From Oleidesulfovibrio sp964593925 (GTDB lineage Bacteria > Desulfobacterota > Desulfovibrionia > Desulfovibrionales > Desulfovibrionaceae): a stretch of 64,000 bases of DNA. The DNA lies in contig CAZQKM010000007.1 of assembly GCA_964593925.1 (NCBI GenBank), positions 1 to 64,000 on the forward strand. Reading direction: 5' to 3'. The position numbers and the translations under genes are program-made. Under the pieces are notes generated by a model. That model was not told the DNA's origin, did not search any database, and saw only the letters and a list, made by a program, of their open reading frames with translations. The number at the start of each line of letters is the position of its first letter. Position 1 is the first letter of the stretch. Below are positions 26,658-36,296 of the stretch, in pieces.

Positions 26658-27503
26658 CTATACCTCAAGCTGATTCACCGCATCCGCAAGGTGCTCAATC
26701 CAGATATCCACAAGGCCTGCATACTCCACCATACCCCGCAATACCGGCACACACTCCATCCCAGCGCCTTCAATGTGCGAGCGCCATGAGTCGGCACCCT
26801 CACCGGCCATATCCTGCACCGCATGGCGCCCCACCACAGAAAGTAGCGGCAAAAGAAAGGTTTTTTTTACACCGACCTGGCGCAAGCCCTTCACCACATC
26901 CGTAATGGTAAGACTCCCCTCCATGGTACCAACAAACACAAGGGGATCTCTTTTGCGCAGTGCGGTAAAAAGCGCCTCGTACCGGTTTTCACCGGCATGC
27001 CATGTACCGTGCCCCATAAACACAACAGCATCCTGGGGAGCGCGTTCCCGGGGCAGACTATCAAGCAAGGCGTCAACCGTACGGAGAATATCCAAATGCT
27101 CATACAACAGAGGTCTTCCCACAGACACGCGCGAAAAGCACAGGCTTTCCAAGGCACTGCCCTCCATCCGGGGTACAGTGCTCAGCTCTGCCCGACCAGC
27201 CCCGCACATCAGCGCCATGGCAGCCGCATGAAGCCCGTCATACTCCACTCCGGGTATGACATGCAGCGGCTGTACAGCAATATGCGTATACTTTTCAAAA
27301 TACATTTTATGCAGCGCCTTTGTTACGGAGTCGGATTTTGTACGACGAGCTGCAAGACGGTGACGCAACAGTGCAGAGGTATAAGCCCAGCGCACCGGTA
27401 TATCAGGCCAGCGTCGCCGGACCTGTCTGTCAAAAAGCTGCAATGTATGACGCGCCTGCCTGTTACCGACGCCAAAAGCAGCAAGAAGAATTCCCCGTTT
27501 CAT
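26658..27503 (-). CDS. cbiK: Sirohydrochlorin cobaltochelatase CbiK (cytoplasmic type)
   Basis: 281 residues from ATG 27503 (MKRGILLAAFGVGNRQARHT); earlier starts add unrelated residues. Conserved pieces include the opening AAFGVGNRQA, VQPLHVIPGVEYDGL with one metal-site histidine, VVFMGHGTWHAGENRYEAL with another, and LPLLSVVGRHAVQDMAG. CbiK inserts cobalt (or iron) into sirohydrochlorin, an early step of anaerobic cobalamin or siroheme synthesis. No signal peptide is present, unlike the periplasmic paralogue known in some Desulfovibrio. Cobalamin supply matters here because RdhA at 53.4 kb needs a corrinoid. Confidence 0.93.
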   Translation of the reverse strand: MKRGILLAAFGVGNRQARHTLQLFDRQVRRRWPDIPVRWAYTSALLRHRLAARRTKSDSVTKALHKMYFEKYTHIAVQPLHVIPGVEYDGLHAAAMALMCGAGRAELSTVPRMEGSALESLCFSRVSVGRPLLYEHLDILRTVDALLDSLPRERAPQDAVVFMGHGTWHAGENRYEALFTALRKRDPLVFVGTMEGSLTITDVVKGLRQVGVKKTFLLPLLSVVGRHAVQDMAGEGADSWRSHIEGAGMECVPVLRGMVEYAGLVDIWIEHLADAVNQLEV

Positions 27504-27713
27504 ACCTACAAAACCACCTTGCCCTCTGACATTTTGCCCACCGCCAAGTATGGAGTATACGGGGCAAAGGATGATAACGAGAGCCACTGCGGATTGGCAA
27601 GCCTTTTAGGGTTCTGCATCAAAGCTCCCTTCCACCAACGTAAAAAATTCAGTTTGACCGTGTACCAGACCTACGAGTATGTATAGTACTCAAAACCCGA
27701 TGAAGGATCTTGC

Positions 27714-28739
27714 ATGCGACTACTTGTCACCGGGGGCTGCGGCTTTATCGGCTCCAATTTTATCCGTTGCCAGATGGGCAACCACCCGCAAACCAGTATT
27801 GTCAACCTTGACAAGCTGACCTATGCGGGCAACCCTCAAAATTTGTCCGACATAGCCGATACGTATGCTGGTTCACGGTATTTTTTTGAACATGCTGACA
27901 TCACCGATGCCGCAGCCGTGCAGCGCATCCTCAAGCAATACAAGCCCGATGCCATTGTAAACTTTGCAGCAGAATCCCATGTTGATCGCTCCATTGCCGA
28001 CCCCGCACCCTTTGCGACTACCAACATCCTGGGTACTCAGATACTCATGCAGGCAGCGCGTACCATAGGTGTTGCGCGATTTGTGCATATTTCCACTGAT
28101 GAAGTTTACGGCTCTCTGTCCCCGCAGGCTCATCCATTTACTGAGGCGCACCCCCTGCTGCCCAACAGTCCCTATTCCGCATCCAAAGCCGGTGCGGACC
28201 TCATGGTGCGCGCCTTTGTTGAGACATACGATTTTCCGGCCATTATCACCAGATGTTCCAATAACTACGGTCCTTATCAATTTCCAGAAAAGCTTATTCC
28301 GCTCATGCTGAGCAATGCCTGGGAAGAAAACCCCCTGCCCGTGTATGGTGACGGCGAAAACATTCGCGACTGGATTCATGTGCTGGATCATTGCCGGGGA
28401 ATTGATCTGGCCTTACGCAAGGGGACAGACGGTGCCATCTATAACTTTGGCGGTAACGCTGAGCGCAGTAACCTCGCTGTTGTCCGAGACATTCTGCGCC
28501 TCACAGGCAAGCCGCACACTCTGATCCGCTTTGTAAAAGACAGGCCCGGCCATGACAGGCGCTACGCCATGGACTACTCACTGGCTCGCCGAGAGCTCGG
28601 GTATGAACCCGCCCATAATTTTGAAACCGGTCTTGCCCATACTATTGCGTGGTATGAGGACCACAGAGACTGGGTAAAAAGTGTCACCAGCGGCACATAC
28701 AGACAGTTCATGTCTCACTGGTATGGAGAACGCCTATGA
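27714..28739 (+). CDS. rfbB: dTDP-glucose 4,6-dehydratase
   Basis: 341 residues. The NAD Rossmann motif is VTGGCGFIGSNFIR at the N-terminus, with FAAESHVDRSI typical of RmlB. The catalytic SDR YxxxK lies in NSPYSASKAGADLMV, with a serine/threonine-Asp-Glu triad in HISTDEVYGSL. The substrate-site TRCSNNYGPYQFPEKLIP is also conserved. It makes dTDP-4-keto-6-deoxyglucose for rhamnose in LPS or glycans. AAGGA lies upstream. The stop overlaps rfbD by 4 bp. rfbA and rfbC are not in this window. Confidence 0.97.
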   Translation: MRLLVTGGCGFIGSNFIRCQMGNHPQTSIVNLDKLTYAGNPQNLSDIADTYAGSRYFFEHADITDAAAVQRILKQYKPDAIVNFAAESHVDRSIADPAPFATTNILGTQILMQAARTIGVARFVHISTDEVYGSLSPQAHPFTEAHPLLPNSPYSASKAGADLMVRAFVETYDFPAIITRCSNNYGPYQFPEKLIPLMLSNAWEENPLPVYGDGENIRDWIHVLDHCRGIDLALRKGTDGAIYNFGGNAERSNLAVVRDILRLTGKPHTLIRFVKDRPGHDRRYAMDYSLARRELGYEPAHNFETGLAHTIAWYEDHRDWVKSVTSGTYRQFMSHWYGERL

Positions 28740-29623
28740 GCCCCCCAAAAGCACTTGTACTAGGTGGCCGCACCGGCCTGCTTGGCCAAGCCCTTGTGGC
28801 AGAACTTGAACAAGCCCAGTGGCATGTGGAAGCGCACGGCAGGCAGGATGTCGATATTTTTGATTCACCCTCGCTGGAAGCCTACATCACCTGGCATAAA
28901 CCCGATGTACTCTTTAACACATTGGCTTATACCCAGGTGGACAAGGCAGAAGACGACACCAGCGCGGCCTTGCGCCTGAACAAAGCCCTGCCTGTTGCGC
29001 TGGGCCGCATTGCCCGCGCCACCCGGATACATCTGGTGCATTACAGCACCGACTTTGTGTTCAAGGGAGACAAACGCACCCCGTATACAGAAGAAGACAC
29101 ACCAGCCCCCCAAAGTGTGTATGGTATAACCAAGCTTGCTGGCGAAGAAGCGCTTTTGCAAATGGATATTTCTCAGTTAACCATTATCCGTACCGCATGG
29201 TTGTTCGGCCCCGGCAAGGGAAACTTTGTACAGACCATTCTCAATTTATGCACCTCCCGGCAAGAAATTACCGTGGTCCATGACCAGACTGGTTCTCCCA
29301 CATATACCCCTGACCTGGCGCATAATACGCGCCTGTTGCTTGAAAAAAACGCCACAGGACTTTTTCATCTTACAGGTAGTGGACAAGCCACCTGGTGTGA
29401 ACTTGCAGCAGAAGCTGTCTCGCTGGCACAACTGGATTGCCGCGTACGCCCCATACCATCTGCCCAATACCCACAAAAAGCCCCACGGCCTGTCTACTCT
29501 GTACTGGATAATACACTCTTTACCGATATAACAGGCGTAAAACCCAGGCCATGGATTCAGGCACTACGCGACTATATCTTTCAGCACGCGCCAAAACCTG
29601 CGCCCCCTTCTGTCAAGGGCTGA
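28736..29623 (+). CDS. rfbD: dTDP-4-dehydrorhamnose reductase
   Basis: 295 residues, RmlD family. The N-terminal nucleotide motif is LVLGGRTGLLGQALVAEL, with DVDIFD for the strand after it and AYTQVDKAEDD typical of RmlD. The catalytic YxxxK lies in QSVYGITKLAGEEALL. The family motif RTAWLFGPGKGNFVQTIL and the late DQTGSPTYTPDLA are present. It makes dTDP-rhamnose with NAD(P)H. ATG overlaps the rfbB stop (ATGA), so the two are translationally coupled. Confidence 0.95.
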   Translation: MSPPKALVLGGRTGLLGQALVAELEQAQWHVEAHGRQDVDIFDSPSLEAYITWHKPDVLFNTLAYTQVDKAEDDTSAALRLNKALPVALGRIARATRIHLVHYSTDFVFKGDKRTPYTEEDTPAPQSVYGITKLAGEEALLQMDISQLTIIRTAWLFGPGKGNFVQTILNLCTSRQEITVVHDQTGSPTYTPDLAHNTRLLLEKNATGLFHLTGSGQATWCELAAEAVSLAQLDCRVRPIPSAQYPQKAPRPVYSVLDNTLFTDITGVKPRPWIQALRDYIFQHAPKPAPPSVKG

Positions 29624-29681
29624 GCCGGCTAACTTTTACCAGAAATCCACCATTGGGATATACTGTACAAGGAACAGCTCC

Positions 29682-30644
29682 ATGTGCCCCTATGCCATAT
29701 CGTATATTAAAAAAATCTTTACGGATGCGCTCGCTGTCACTTTTGATTTGTACAAGGTGATGATCCCTGTCATCCTGGCTGTAAAAATACTAAGCGAGCT
29801 TGGGCTGGTTAAATACCTTGCCCTGCCCCTTGAGCCGTTCATGAGCCTTGTGGGTCTGCCTGCCGAGCTGGGCATTGTCTGGGCCACGGCCATTCTGGTG
29901 AATATTTACAGTGGCATCATTGTCTATGCTGCCATTTTTCCCACCCTGGAGCCCCTTTCCGTGGCGCAGGTATCCGTATTGGCCACCATGATTCTGGTCG
30001 CCCATAACCTGCTTGTAGAGTGCAAAATTGCCCAGCGTTGCGGAGCAAGCTTCATCGGACAGTTTTTGCTGCGTATGCTGGCTGCTCTGCTCTTTGGTTG
30101 GATACTCTCCGTATGCTTCAGCCTGACAGCCACAATGCAGGAACCGGCCCACCTCATTTGGCAACCCGAGCAGGCGCCTGCCAACCTGCTCGCCTGGGCA
30201 GCGGGGCAGGTAGAAACACTTTTTTACCTGTTTTGGGTAATCCTGGCACTCATGGCTCTCATGCGGCTGCTTGATGCAACAGGAATCACAGGCAGACTTA
30301 ATGCCCTGCTCAAGCCTGTGCTGCGTCTTCTCGGCATCGGCGAAAGTGCTGCAACCATCACTGTCATCGGACTTTCCATGGGCATTGCATACGGTGGTGG
30401 TCTTATCATTCATGAAGCACGCTCTGGAGCGGTGCCTCCCAAAGATATCTTTGCCTCACTTTCGCTGATGGGATTTTCCCACGCGCTCATCGAGGATACC
30501 TTGCTCATGCTGCTTATCGGTGCCCATATGGTTGCCACACTGTGGGGCAGGTTGTTGCTTTCACTGCTGGCCGTGGCACTGCTGATGCGTCTGTATAACC
30601 ATCTGCCGACCAGCCGTATCTTTCGTCGACCACAAAAGACATAA
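29682..30644 (+). CDS. Nucleoside-recognition (Gate) domain membrane protein
   Basis: 320 residues with about eight hydrophobic helices. The N- and C-terminal halves are related: both contain a helix followed by a small-residue loop (LVGLPAELGIVWATAILVN and LLGIGESAATITVIGLSMG), the pattern of duplicated Gate domains in nucleoside transporters and SpmA/SpmB-like proteins. The solute is unknown. It starts 58 bp after rfbD (AAGGAA before ATG) and is 3 bp from lpxB, so it belongs to the same operon. Confidence 0.82.
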   Translation: MCPYAISYIKKIFTDALAVTFDLYKVMIPVILAVKILSELGLVKYLALPLEPFMSLVGLPAELGIVWATAILVNIYSGIIVYAAIFPTLEPLSVAQVSVLATMILVAHNLLVECKIAQRCGASFIGQFLLRMLAALLFGWILSVCFSLTATMQEPAHLIWQPEQAPANLLAWAAGQVETLFYLFWVILALMALMRLLDATGITGRLNALLKPVLRLLGIGESAATITVIGLSMGIAYGGGLIIHEARSGAVPPKDIFASLSLMGFSHALIEDTLLMLLIGAHMVATLWGRLLLSLLAVALLMRLYNHLPTSRIFRRPQKT

Positions 30645-30647
30645 ATT

Positions 30648-31769
30648 ATGACCAAAGGTAACAGATTACTATGGATCAGTGCTGCTGAAATGTCCGGTGA
30701 CATGCATGCAGCAAATCTGGTACGTGCATTACAGCAAAAAGATTCTCGACTGCGCTTTGCAGGCGTAGGCGGTCCTGATTTGCGTGCAACGGGCTTTGAA
30801 TATGTTTTTCAGGTAGAGCAACTGTCTGTCATGGGTCTTACCGAAGTTTTCACCCATCTGCCACGCATTATCGGTATACTCAAGCAGGTTCAGCAGGAGC
30901 TTGTCCGCAAAAGGCCAACTGCCGTGGTCCTGGTGGACGCCCCGTCATTCAACTTTCGTGTTGCCCGTTATGCCAAAGAGCTGGGCATTCCCGTGTATTA
31001 TTATATCAGCCCCAAAATATGGGCATGGCGTACTGGCAGAGTCAAATTCATCCGTGAACACGTTGACCGGGTCATCAGCATTCTGCCCTTTGAGGTTGAC
31101 TTTTATGCCCGCCACAACATGCACATTGACTACGTGGGCAATCCACTCATGGACATGATTGACTGGCAGACCATTGACCACATCACCCCTGTGCCAGAAC
31201 GTATCGGTCTGCTGCCAGGGAGCCGCAAAAAAGAAATTACCACCCTGATGCCTCGCTTTGCCGCTGCAGCAACACGGATGCACCAACAATGCCCTGATCT
31301 TGCCTTTCACTGTGTATGTGCACCAGGGGTGCAAGCAGATACCTTGCGCCAGCTCTGGAACACATCCGTACCACTGACAATCCACGGCCCCAAAGAACGG
31401 TATGCATTAATGAAAAGCTGTAACATGCTTTTTGCTGCCTCGGGCACGGCAACTCTTGAGTCCGCCCTTATAGGTACTCCCACGCTGGTTACGTACAAGG
31501 TTTCGCCCTTGTCGTACGCCGTAGGCGCACGTTTGATCAAAGTACCCTTTGTAAGTCTGCCCAATCTGATTATGGGACGCGAAATATTTCCTGAATTACT
31601 GCAAAACAGCGCACACGGTGCCACCATTGCGGCACATGCACTCCACTGGCTACAGACCCCGGAAGTTACGGCTCACATACGCAATGAGCTTAAAACCTTA
31701 CGCGGCATGCTGGGCAAGCCGGGCGCTGCATCCCGCGCGGCAGACACCATTCTACAGGCCTTGGCATGA
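30648..31769 (+). CDS. lpxB: Lipid-A-disaccharide synthase
   Basis: 373 residues, GT19 family. N-terminal SAAEMSGDMHAANLVRAL is the LpxB opening. FAGVGGPDLRATGFEYVF, DAPSFNFRVARYAKELGIPVYYYISPKIWAW and LPGSRKKEI in the C-terminal half are all diagnostic. The UDP-sugar site includes AASGTATLESALIGTPTLVTYK. It joins lipid X and UDP-2,3-diacylglucosamine on the cytoplasmic face of the inner membrane. Confirms a Gram-negative lipid A. Last gene of the rfbB-rfbD-Gate-lpxB run. Confidence 0.97.
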   Translation: MTKGNRLLWISAAEMSGDMHAANLVRALQQKDSRLRFAGVGGPDLRATGFEYVFQVEQLSVMGLTEVFTHLPRIIGILKQVQQELVRKRPTAVVLVDAPSFNFRVARYAKELGIPVYYYISPKIWAWRTGRVKFIREHVDRVISILPFEVDFYARHNMHIDYVGNPLMDMIDWQTIDHITPVPERIGLLPGSRKKEITTLMPRFAAAATRMHQQCPDLAFHCVCAPGVQADTLRQLWNTSVPLTIHGPKERYALMKSCNMLFAASGTATLESALIGTPTLVTYKVSPLSYAVGARLIKVPFVSLPNLIMGREIFPELLQNSAHGATIAAHALHWLQTPEVTAHIRNELKTLRGMLGKPGAASRAADTILQALA

Positions 31770-31789
31770 TATCAAAACATTTTTGGCCC

Positions 31790-31815
31790 TAGCAAACATC
31801 TCTGCTACTTTTTTT
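31790..31815 (+). terminator. Weak terminator after lpxB
   Basis: A 5-bp stem (TAGCA at 31790, TGCTA at 31803) with an 8-nt loop is followed by seven T (31809-31815). It sits 20 bp past the lpxB stop and faces the convergent galE. Confidence 0.4.
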
Positions 31816-31863
31816 GCCAGCTGCCGTACTAGATCGATCAAAATCCTTACACTACCAAACCCA

Positions 31864-32850
31864 TCAATACCGTTGGTTTCGGTGCCAGCGCCATGCGCTT
31901 TCAATAATCTGCTCCATATCCGTGTACCTGGGAGCCCACCCAAGCTCTTTGCGGGCACGTGCCGCATCCGCGACCAATATGGGTGGATCTCCGGCCCTAC
32001 GCCCCAGCACACTGTGCGCAATCTTCTTACCGGTCACACGTACTGCTGCTTCCAAAACCTGCCGCACAGAAAAACCATTACCATTCCCTAGATTAAACAC
32101 ATGCGCCCCTTCATTTCGCGGCATGAATTCCAGTGCCGCAAGATGCGCGCCACAAAGATCCGTCACATGAATATAATCGCGCACACATGTTCCGTCAGGC
32201 GTTGGGTAGTCATCGCCAAACAGGTGCAGCTCCTTGTTTTTTCCAAGTGCAGTCAACAGGATATTAGGTATGAGGTGTGTTTCAGGAGTATGCGATTCAC
32301 CAATATCGCCCTGCTCATCTGCCCCGGCTGCATTGAAATATCGCAATGCCACCGAACGTATGCCGTATGCCGACGCATAATCATGCAAAAGCGTTTCTAC
32401 CATGTGCTTGGTACGGCCATAGGGATTTACTGGCGCACAGGGGTGCGCTTCGCTAATTCGGTCGGCTGCGGGATTACCGTATACTGCCGCTGTGCTGGAA
32501 AAAACAAGACACCCCACCCCAGAGGTGCGCATGGCCTCAAGTAAATTATAAGACCCTGTCACATTATTTTTGTAGTATATCGAAGGGTTGGCAACAGATT
32601 CTCCCACCAGACTTTTTGCAGAAAAATGCATCACCGCATCAAAAGAATGCTGTGCAAAAACTTGTTGCAGCACCTGAATATCCAGCAGATCTCCACGGAT
32701 ACACTCCACCCCTGCTACAGCCTCTGGATGTCCTGTAGATACATTATCGAACACGATAACCTGATACCCGACATGGCGCAGCGTACGTACCATATGCGAA
32801 CCAATATAACCTGCTCCGCCACACACAAGAATCTTCGGGGAGTCCGCCAT
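31864..32850 (-). CDS. galE: UDP-glucose 4-epimerase
   Basis: 328 residues, normal for GalE. It opens ILVCGGAGYIGSHMVRTLRH (NAD site). The catalytic tyrosine and lysine are in PYGRTKHMVETLL, the serine in FSSTAAVYGN, and the substrate loop includes LRYFNAAGADEQGDIGE. It interconverts UDP-glucose and UDP-galactose for LPS and glycan synthesis. AAGGAG precedes ATG 32850. Monocistronic and convergent with lpxB. Confidence 0.96.
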   Translation of the reverse strand: MADSPKILVCGGAGYIGSHMVRTLRHVGYQVIVFDNVSTGHPEAVAGVECIRGDLLDIQVLQQVFAQHSFDAVMHFSAKSLVGESVANPSIYYKNNVTGSYNLLEAMRTSGVGCLVFSSTAAVYGNPAADRISEAHPCAPVNPYGRTKHMVETLLHDYASAYGIRSVALRYFNAAGADEQGDIGESHTPETHLIPNILLTALGKNKELHLFGDDYPTPDGTCVRDYIHVTDLCGAHLAALEFMPRNEGAHVFNLGNGNGFSVRQVLEAAVRVTGKKIAHSVLGRRAGDPPILVADAARARKELGWAPRYTDMEQIIESAWRWHRNQRY

Positions 32851-33387
32851 TTCATGATCTCCTTAGCCTCTGTCTAATCAACACAGCATACACGTTGGAG
32901 TGTCTGATATGTAAAACGTGCTCGATCCACTCTACCCGCGGCTACCATATTTCACTCCCCTTAACAACGCACCCAGGATACGACGAATCAGTGCAGCTCA
33001 CAGAGATGCCCCTCACTACCCATACGATATTACTTGTGTAGGCCAAATTCGGCAGGTTTGGTACAGATCAAAAAATATACCGGATACCTTTTTAAAAAAC
33101 AGACCTGCCTGGGTTGTGTCATGTGGCTTTTTTGTACTACACGACATACTCGTGTGCGTGTGCACAGCAGCCCCTTGGGAGTCTTGAGGTATAACCAGTT
33201 TTCTGATTTTCTGACAAAAGGCTGTCTGTCAAGCGTCTTGCGACATTTGGCAAAGGATGTTGAATAGTTACCAGCTTGCCCCCATACAAAAGGCGTGCCA
33301 GTTCTTTGAAGTGTCCCCATGGTTCAGTAGCTTTGAACATACCACACTTCGCGCAGAAACTTACTGATAGAGTTGGATATACCTGCG
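32851..33387. other. 537 bp between galE and the HPt gene, no recognised gene
   Basis: Contains the galE ribosome site and presumably its promoter. A minus-strand frame around 33340-33140 reads like protein (FKATEPWGHFKELARLLYGG) but has no family match, no good start, and overlaps the HPt start. A plus-strand 36-codon frame near 33259 also has coding-like composition. I regard these as possible gene remnants. Confidence 0.3.
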
Positions 33388-33717
33388 ATGAGTTGTATAG
33401 ATTATACTCAATTACATTCACGATACGAAGATGATGAAATCATCAAAACAATGTTGTCCATCTTTGCCAGTGATTTTGATGCACGGCTGGAAAAAATGGC
33501 AAAATTGTATGAAAGCAGGAACCATGCTGAGCTGTACAAGGCTGCCCATGCACTGAAGGGAGCATCAAGTACTGTGGCCGCCGAAACGCTCAGGAGCTAT
33601 GCAGAGGCTTTGGAACAGGCCGCAGCTACAAAAGCGGCATCTTTGGATACCGCTTGGGAGCAGGTTGCAAAAGAAGCCACGCGTTTGAGCGCTGAGTTGC
33701 AAAATTTTTTACGCTGA
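33388..33717 (+). CDS. Stand-alone histidine phosphotransfer (HPt) domain protein
   Basis: 109 residues from ATG 33388; an in-frame TTG 15 bp upstream is less likely. The chain is a four-helix HPt domain. The phosphoacceptor histidine lies in the consensus AAHALKGASSTVAAETL near residue 55, with acidic helices before and after. Such proteins pass phosphate between a receiver domain of a hybrid kinase and a final response regulator. No kinase or regulator is adjacent, so partners are encoded elsewhere. Confidence 0.9.
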   Translation: MSCIDYTQLHSRYEDDEIIKTMLSIFASDFDARLEKMAKLYESRNHAELYKAAHALKGASSTVAAETLRSYAEALEQAAATKAASLDTAWEQVAKEATRLSAELQNFLR

Positions 33718-33721
33718 CAGC

Positions 33722-33832
33722 CTACTCAATGTCCTGTACCTGCCCCCGATCCATAAAAGCACTACGCATGACCTCTTGCCATGCTTCCGCAAGACTGTCT
33801 TCTCTCTTGAAGCCATGCTTCGGAACAAACAG
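33722..33832 (-). pseudogene. C-terminal gene fragment
   Basis: A 36-codon minus-strand open stretch reads LFVPKHGFKREDSLAEAWQE and ends GQVQDIE at a TAG, 4 bp beyond the convergent HPt stop. It has normal protein composition but is cut off upstream by a stop beside a run of seven T. It looks like the end of a broken gene. Bases 33833-34089 hold nothing else I can name. Confidence 0.35.
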
Positions 33833-34089
33833 CTAAAAAAAGAAACCAACCTGCCTTGCCGGCTTACGAGCTTTCTAAAAGCAACATTTGTTTTTTCTAT
33901 GAGATACATTGCCCCCCTGACAGATCCACGCAAATCAAGGGCTGGGGCATAATACCCATTTCAAAACAGGAACAAAGCGTGACAAAAAATCAAATATACT
34001 GCCCTGCTTGCCTTTATACAAGAGTGATGGTATTGAATATGCGCTTTCAGGTATGGTAACCTCATACAGGTAGCAATGTTGTGTGATGT

Positions 34090-34174
34090 GCGAGAGTGGC
34101 GGAATTGGTAGACGCACTGGATTTAGGATCCAGCGCCTTTGCGCGTAGGAGTTCAAGTCTCCTCTCTCGTACCA
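34090..34174 (+). tRNA. tRNA-Leu (anticodon UAG)
   Basis: 85 nt with encoded CCA. The acceptor stem pairs 34090-34096 with 34164-34170 (one G-T pair). The anticodon stem CTGGA/TCCAG has loop TTTAGGA with TAG as anticodon. A long variable arm (GCGCCTTTGCGC) is typical of leucine tRNAs, and the T arm is AGGAG-TTCAAGT-CTCCT. It reads CUA (and probably other CUN) codons. A strong terminator follows 20 bp downstream. Confidence 0.97.
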
Positions 34175-34193
34175 TCAACCCCCAAAACCCAAG

Positions 34194-34234
34194 AATATCC
34201 GCAAAAGCGATGGCTGAAGCGGATATTTTTATTT
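34194..34234 (+). terminator. Intrinsic terminator after tRNA-Leu
   Basis: Perfect 9-bp stem AATATCCGC (34194-34202) / GCGGATATT (34219-34227), 16-nt loop, followed by TTTATTT. From here to 34499 (265 bp) I see no gene; it presumably holds the promoter of the Maf gene. Confidence 0.85.
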
Positions 34235-34499
34235 CTTCTCCGGGCATGGCAATTACCCGGCTCTTTCCAAGGCAGAATGACAACATCGTTGTCCTTGCCC
34301 GTACAGTACGTTTCTGCGTACGTAGCAATTTTCAAAATTCCCAAAATCGTACGTCCGCCACTCTGCTTCCATATGCTATTTTTTTGACATGCCCTGCCCC
34401 CATCAGCCAGTCACCCCATATAGCCTTTACAACATCCTTGTATCTTTACAGAAAAAAAAGAAACATCCTGATCGGCAAGCTTTTTGCTAATCAGTCCTC

Positions 34500-36296
34500 A
34501 TGAGCAACACAACATTTTTTACCCAGAACATGCAGGCAATGGCCGCCACGTGCCGCCCCGCAGCTCAGTGGCTGGAGCAGCTGGCTCCTGATATTGCATC
34601 CCTGCTCGCGCGTATGGGAAAAAACAGGTGGGATATGGTTGACCTGCAACTACCTCAGGGGGAGTACTTGTTTGATGCACTCCCCCCTAGCCTATGTTAT
34701 AAAGACTGGATTCCTCCTGCATCCCACAGCAAAGACTCCGGTCCCGGCAGTGACAGAAACAACCTGGCCCGCAGTGCCACAGTGGTTGTGGGCTGTAATA
34801 TCGGGTATGGCTTGATCCATCTTCTCAATAATACCCCACACTCCCATAAGATACTGCTCATGGAGCCTGACGCGGCCATGCTGGCCCTGTGTCTGTCGCA
34901 GTCCGACTTCAGCCCATATCTTGTATCGGGCAAGCTCACCGTACTTGTCCCGGATCGTATAGTGGCCCACCAGGTGATCCGAAGGCTGGATATTCAGTAC
35001 CTGTTTGGCAGTATACATATGTGTGCGGACTTGCCCAGCAGACAACTGTCTCATCAATACGCCACCTGGACAGCTATTTTGCAGGGCATGCTCGACAGCT
35101 TTGCCCTCGAAATGGCCACGTTACGCAATGTGCAGGATACCATGCTTGCCAATGAGCTTGACAATTTTCGCAATGCCCTGCGCAACGGTAGCCTGAACCC
35201 GCTCAAAAATATGCTGGCAGGGCTTCCGGCGCTGGTGGTAGGTGCGGGCCCCTCGCTTGAAACCCATGGCCCGGATATTGCCGCAGCACAAACACAAGCA
35301 ATTGTTGCCACCTCACTACAGGCCATGCCGGCATGCCAACGCATAGGGCTGACCCCGCATCTGTGCCTTGCCATTGACTGGGGTGAATCCATGATCTCGG
35401 TCTATGAACGCCTTGATCCGGAGTGGACAGCAAACATTCCGCTCATCTACTCCACGAAAGTCCGCAAGGAGGTTGTACAACGCTATCCGGGGCCTGCCAT
35501 TCCCCTATGGACGGTAGGGGGATTGGGCACTTTTATCGGGGGCGCGGATGATCTGGTGCTGGAAGCGGGTAGCAACGTCAATGTGGCAATGGTTCGCCTG
35601 CTTCATTGGGCAGGAGTCCGCCGTTTTGCCTTGCTTGGCCAGGACCTGGGCTGGAAGGGAGACCGTAGCCATGCCCGCGGACACTTCACGACACGACTAA
35701 AAATATGCCAACCTGCACAAGATATGGCAGGTGCCCCCATACAGACCAACAACAAATTTTTGTCCGCGGCGCGCGAATTGGAACAAGATTTTTGCAGTTT
35801 AAAAAATATCGAGGCCTTCAACATCTATGGCGGAGGACTGCCTATCAAAGGAACCACAACCGTCACGCCGCAAGACATCCTCACCCGGGAAGTCCTCAAC
35901 GCGCCCCCCGATGGACTGAATAAACTACGGCTGGGGCTACAGCAGGCTATGATCCCCTGTACCCAGCCTACGTGGGAACCACGCGAGGAGCAGTGGCGCA
36001 CCTCACTGCGACATGTGCAGCGCAAGCTGGAAAAATTACTCCGCAAGCCCGCGAAACACCACGAAAGCATTACAGAAACCCTACGGCAGGTACATATGTT
36101 TCTACGCCAGGATCCGCTCTACTTACCCTATCTGTATAACGAAATTATGGATATTGCAGGGTTGGGTTTTGGAAGGCTGCGCTATAACCCGTCAGAAATC
36201 AACGTCTTTAAAGCCATTGCCAAACGTACCCTTGCAAAAATACGTCATATGGACAGCGTACTCTGCAATACCCCGCAGGGCTCTGCATACCCCTGA
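34500..36296 (+). CDS. Maf-family motility accessory protein (flagellin glycosyltransferase, DUF115)
   Basis: 598 residues. The N-terminal part has a Rossmann-like stretch (TVVVGCNIGYGLIHLLNN, then ILLMEPDAAMLALCL). The central DUF115 domain, related to 6-hydroxymethylpterin pyrophosphokinase MptE, starts at LPALVVGAGPSLETHGPDIAAAQ (about residue 240). It continues with HLCLAIDWGESM, LEAGSNVNVAMVRLL and FALLGQDLGW. The C-terminal 150 residues are helical. Maf proteins attach nonulosonic acids to flagellin in Campylobacter, Helicobacter and Aeromonas and are frequent in flagellated Desulfovibrio. The ribosome site is weak. No flagellin gene is near, but the gene supports a motile organism. Confidence 0.88.
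   Translation: MSNTTFFTQNMQAMAATCRPAAQWLEQLAPDIASLLARMGKNRWDMVDLQLPQGEYLFDALPPSLCYKDWIPPASHSKDSGPGSDRNNLARSATVVVGCNIGYGLIHLLNNTPHSHKILLMEPDAAMLALCLSQSDFSPYLVSGKLTVLVPDRIVAHQVIRRLDIQYLFGSIHMCADLPSRQLSHQYATWTAILQGMLDSFALEMATLRNVQDTMLANELDNFRNALRNGSLNPLKNMLAGLPALVVGAGPSLETHGPDIAAAQTQAIVATSLQAMPACQRIGLTPHLCLAIDWGESMISVYERLDPEWTANIPLIYSTKVRKEVVQRYPGPAIPLWTVGGLGTFIGGADDLVLEAGSNVNVAMVRLLHWAGVRRFALLGQDLGWKGDRSHARGHFTTRLKICQPAQDMAGAPIQTNNKFLSAARELEQDFCSLKNIEAFNIYGGGLPIKGTTTVTPQDILTREVLNAPPDGLNKLRLGLQQAMIPCTQPTWEPREEQWRTSLRHVQRKLEKLLRKPAKHHESITETLRQVHMFLRQDPLYLPYLYNEIMDIAGLGFGRLRYNPSEINVFKAIAKRTLAKIRHMDSVLCNTPQGSAYP

Noticed and set aside
27560..27620. Cobalamin-riboswitch-like string (GAGAGCCACTG) between cbiK and rfbB
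   Set aside because: The other conserved elements of the roughly 200-nt riboswitch are missing, and the element would overlap the cbiK coding region.
33709..33933. 74-codon minus-strand frame after the HPt gene
   Set aside because: Overlaps the HPt 3' end and is in a different frame from the more protein-like fragment at 33722-33832.
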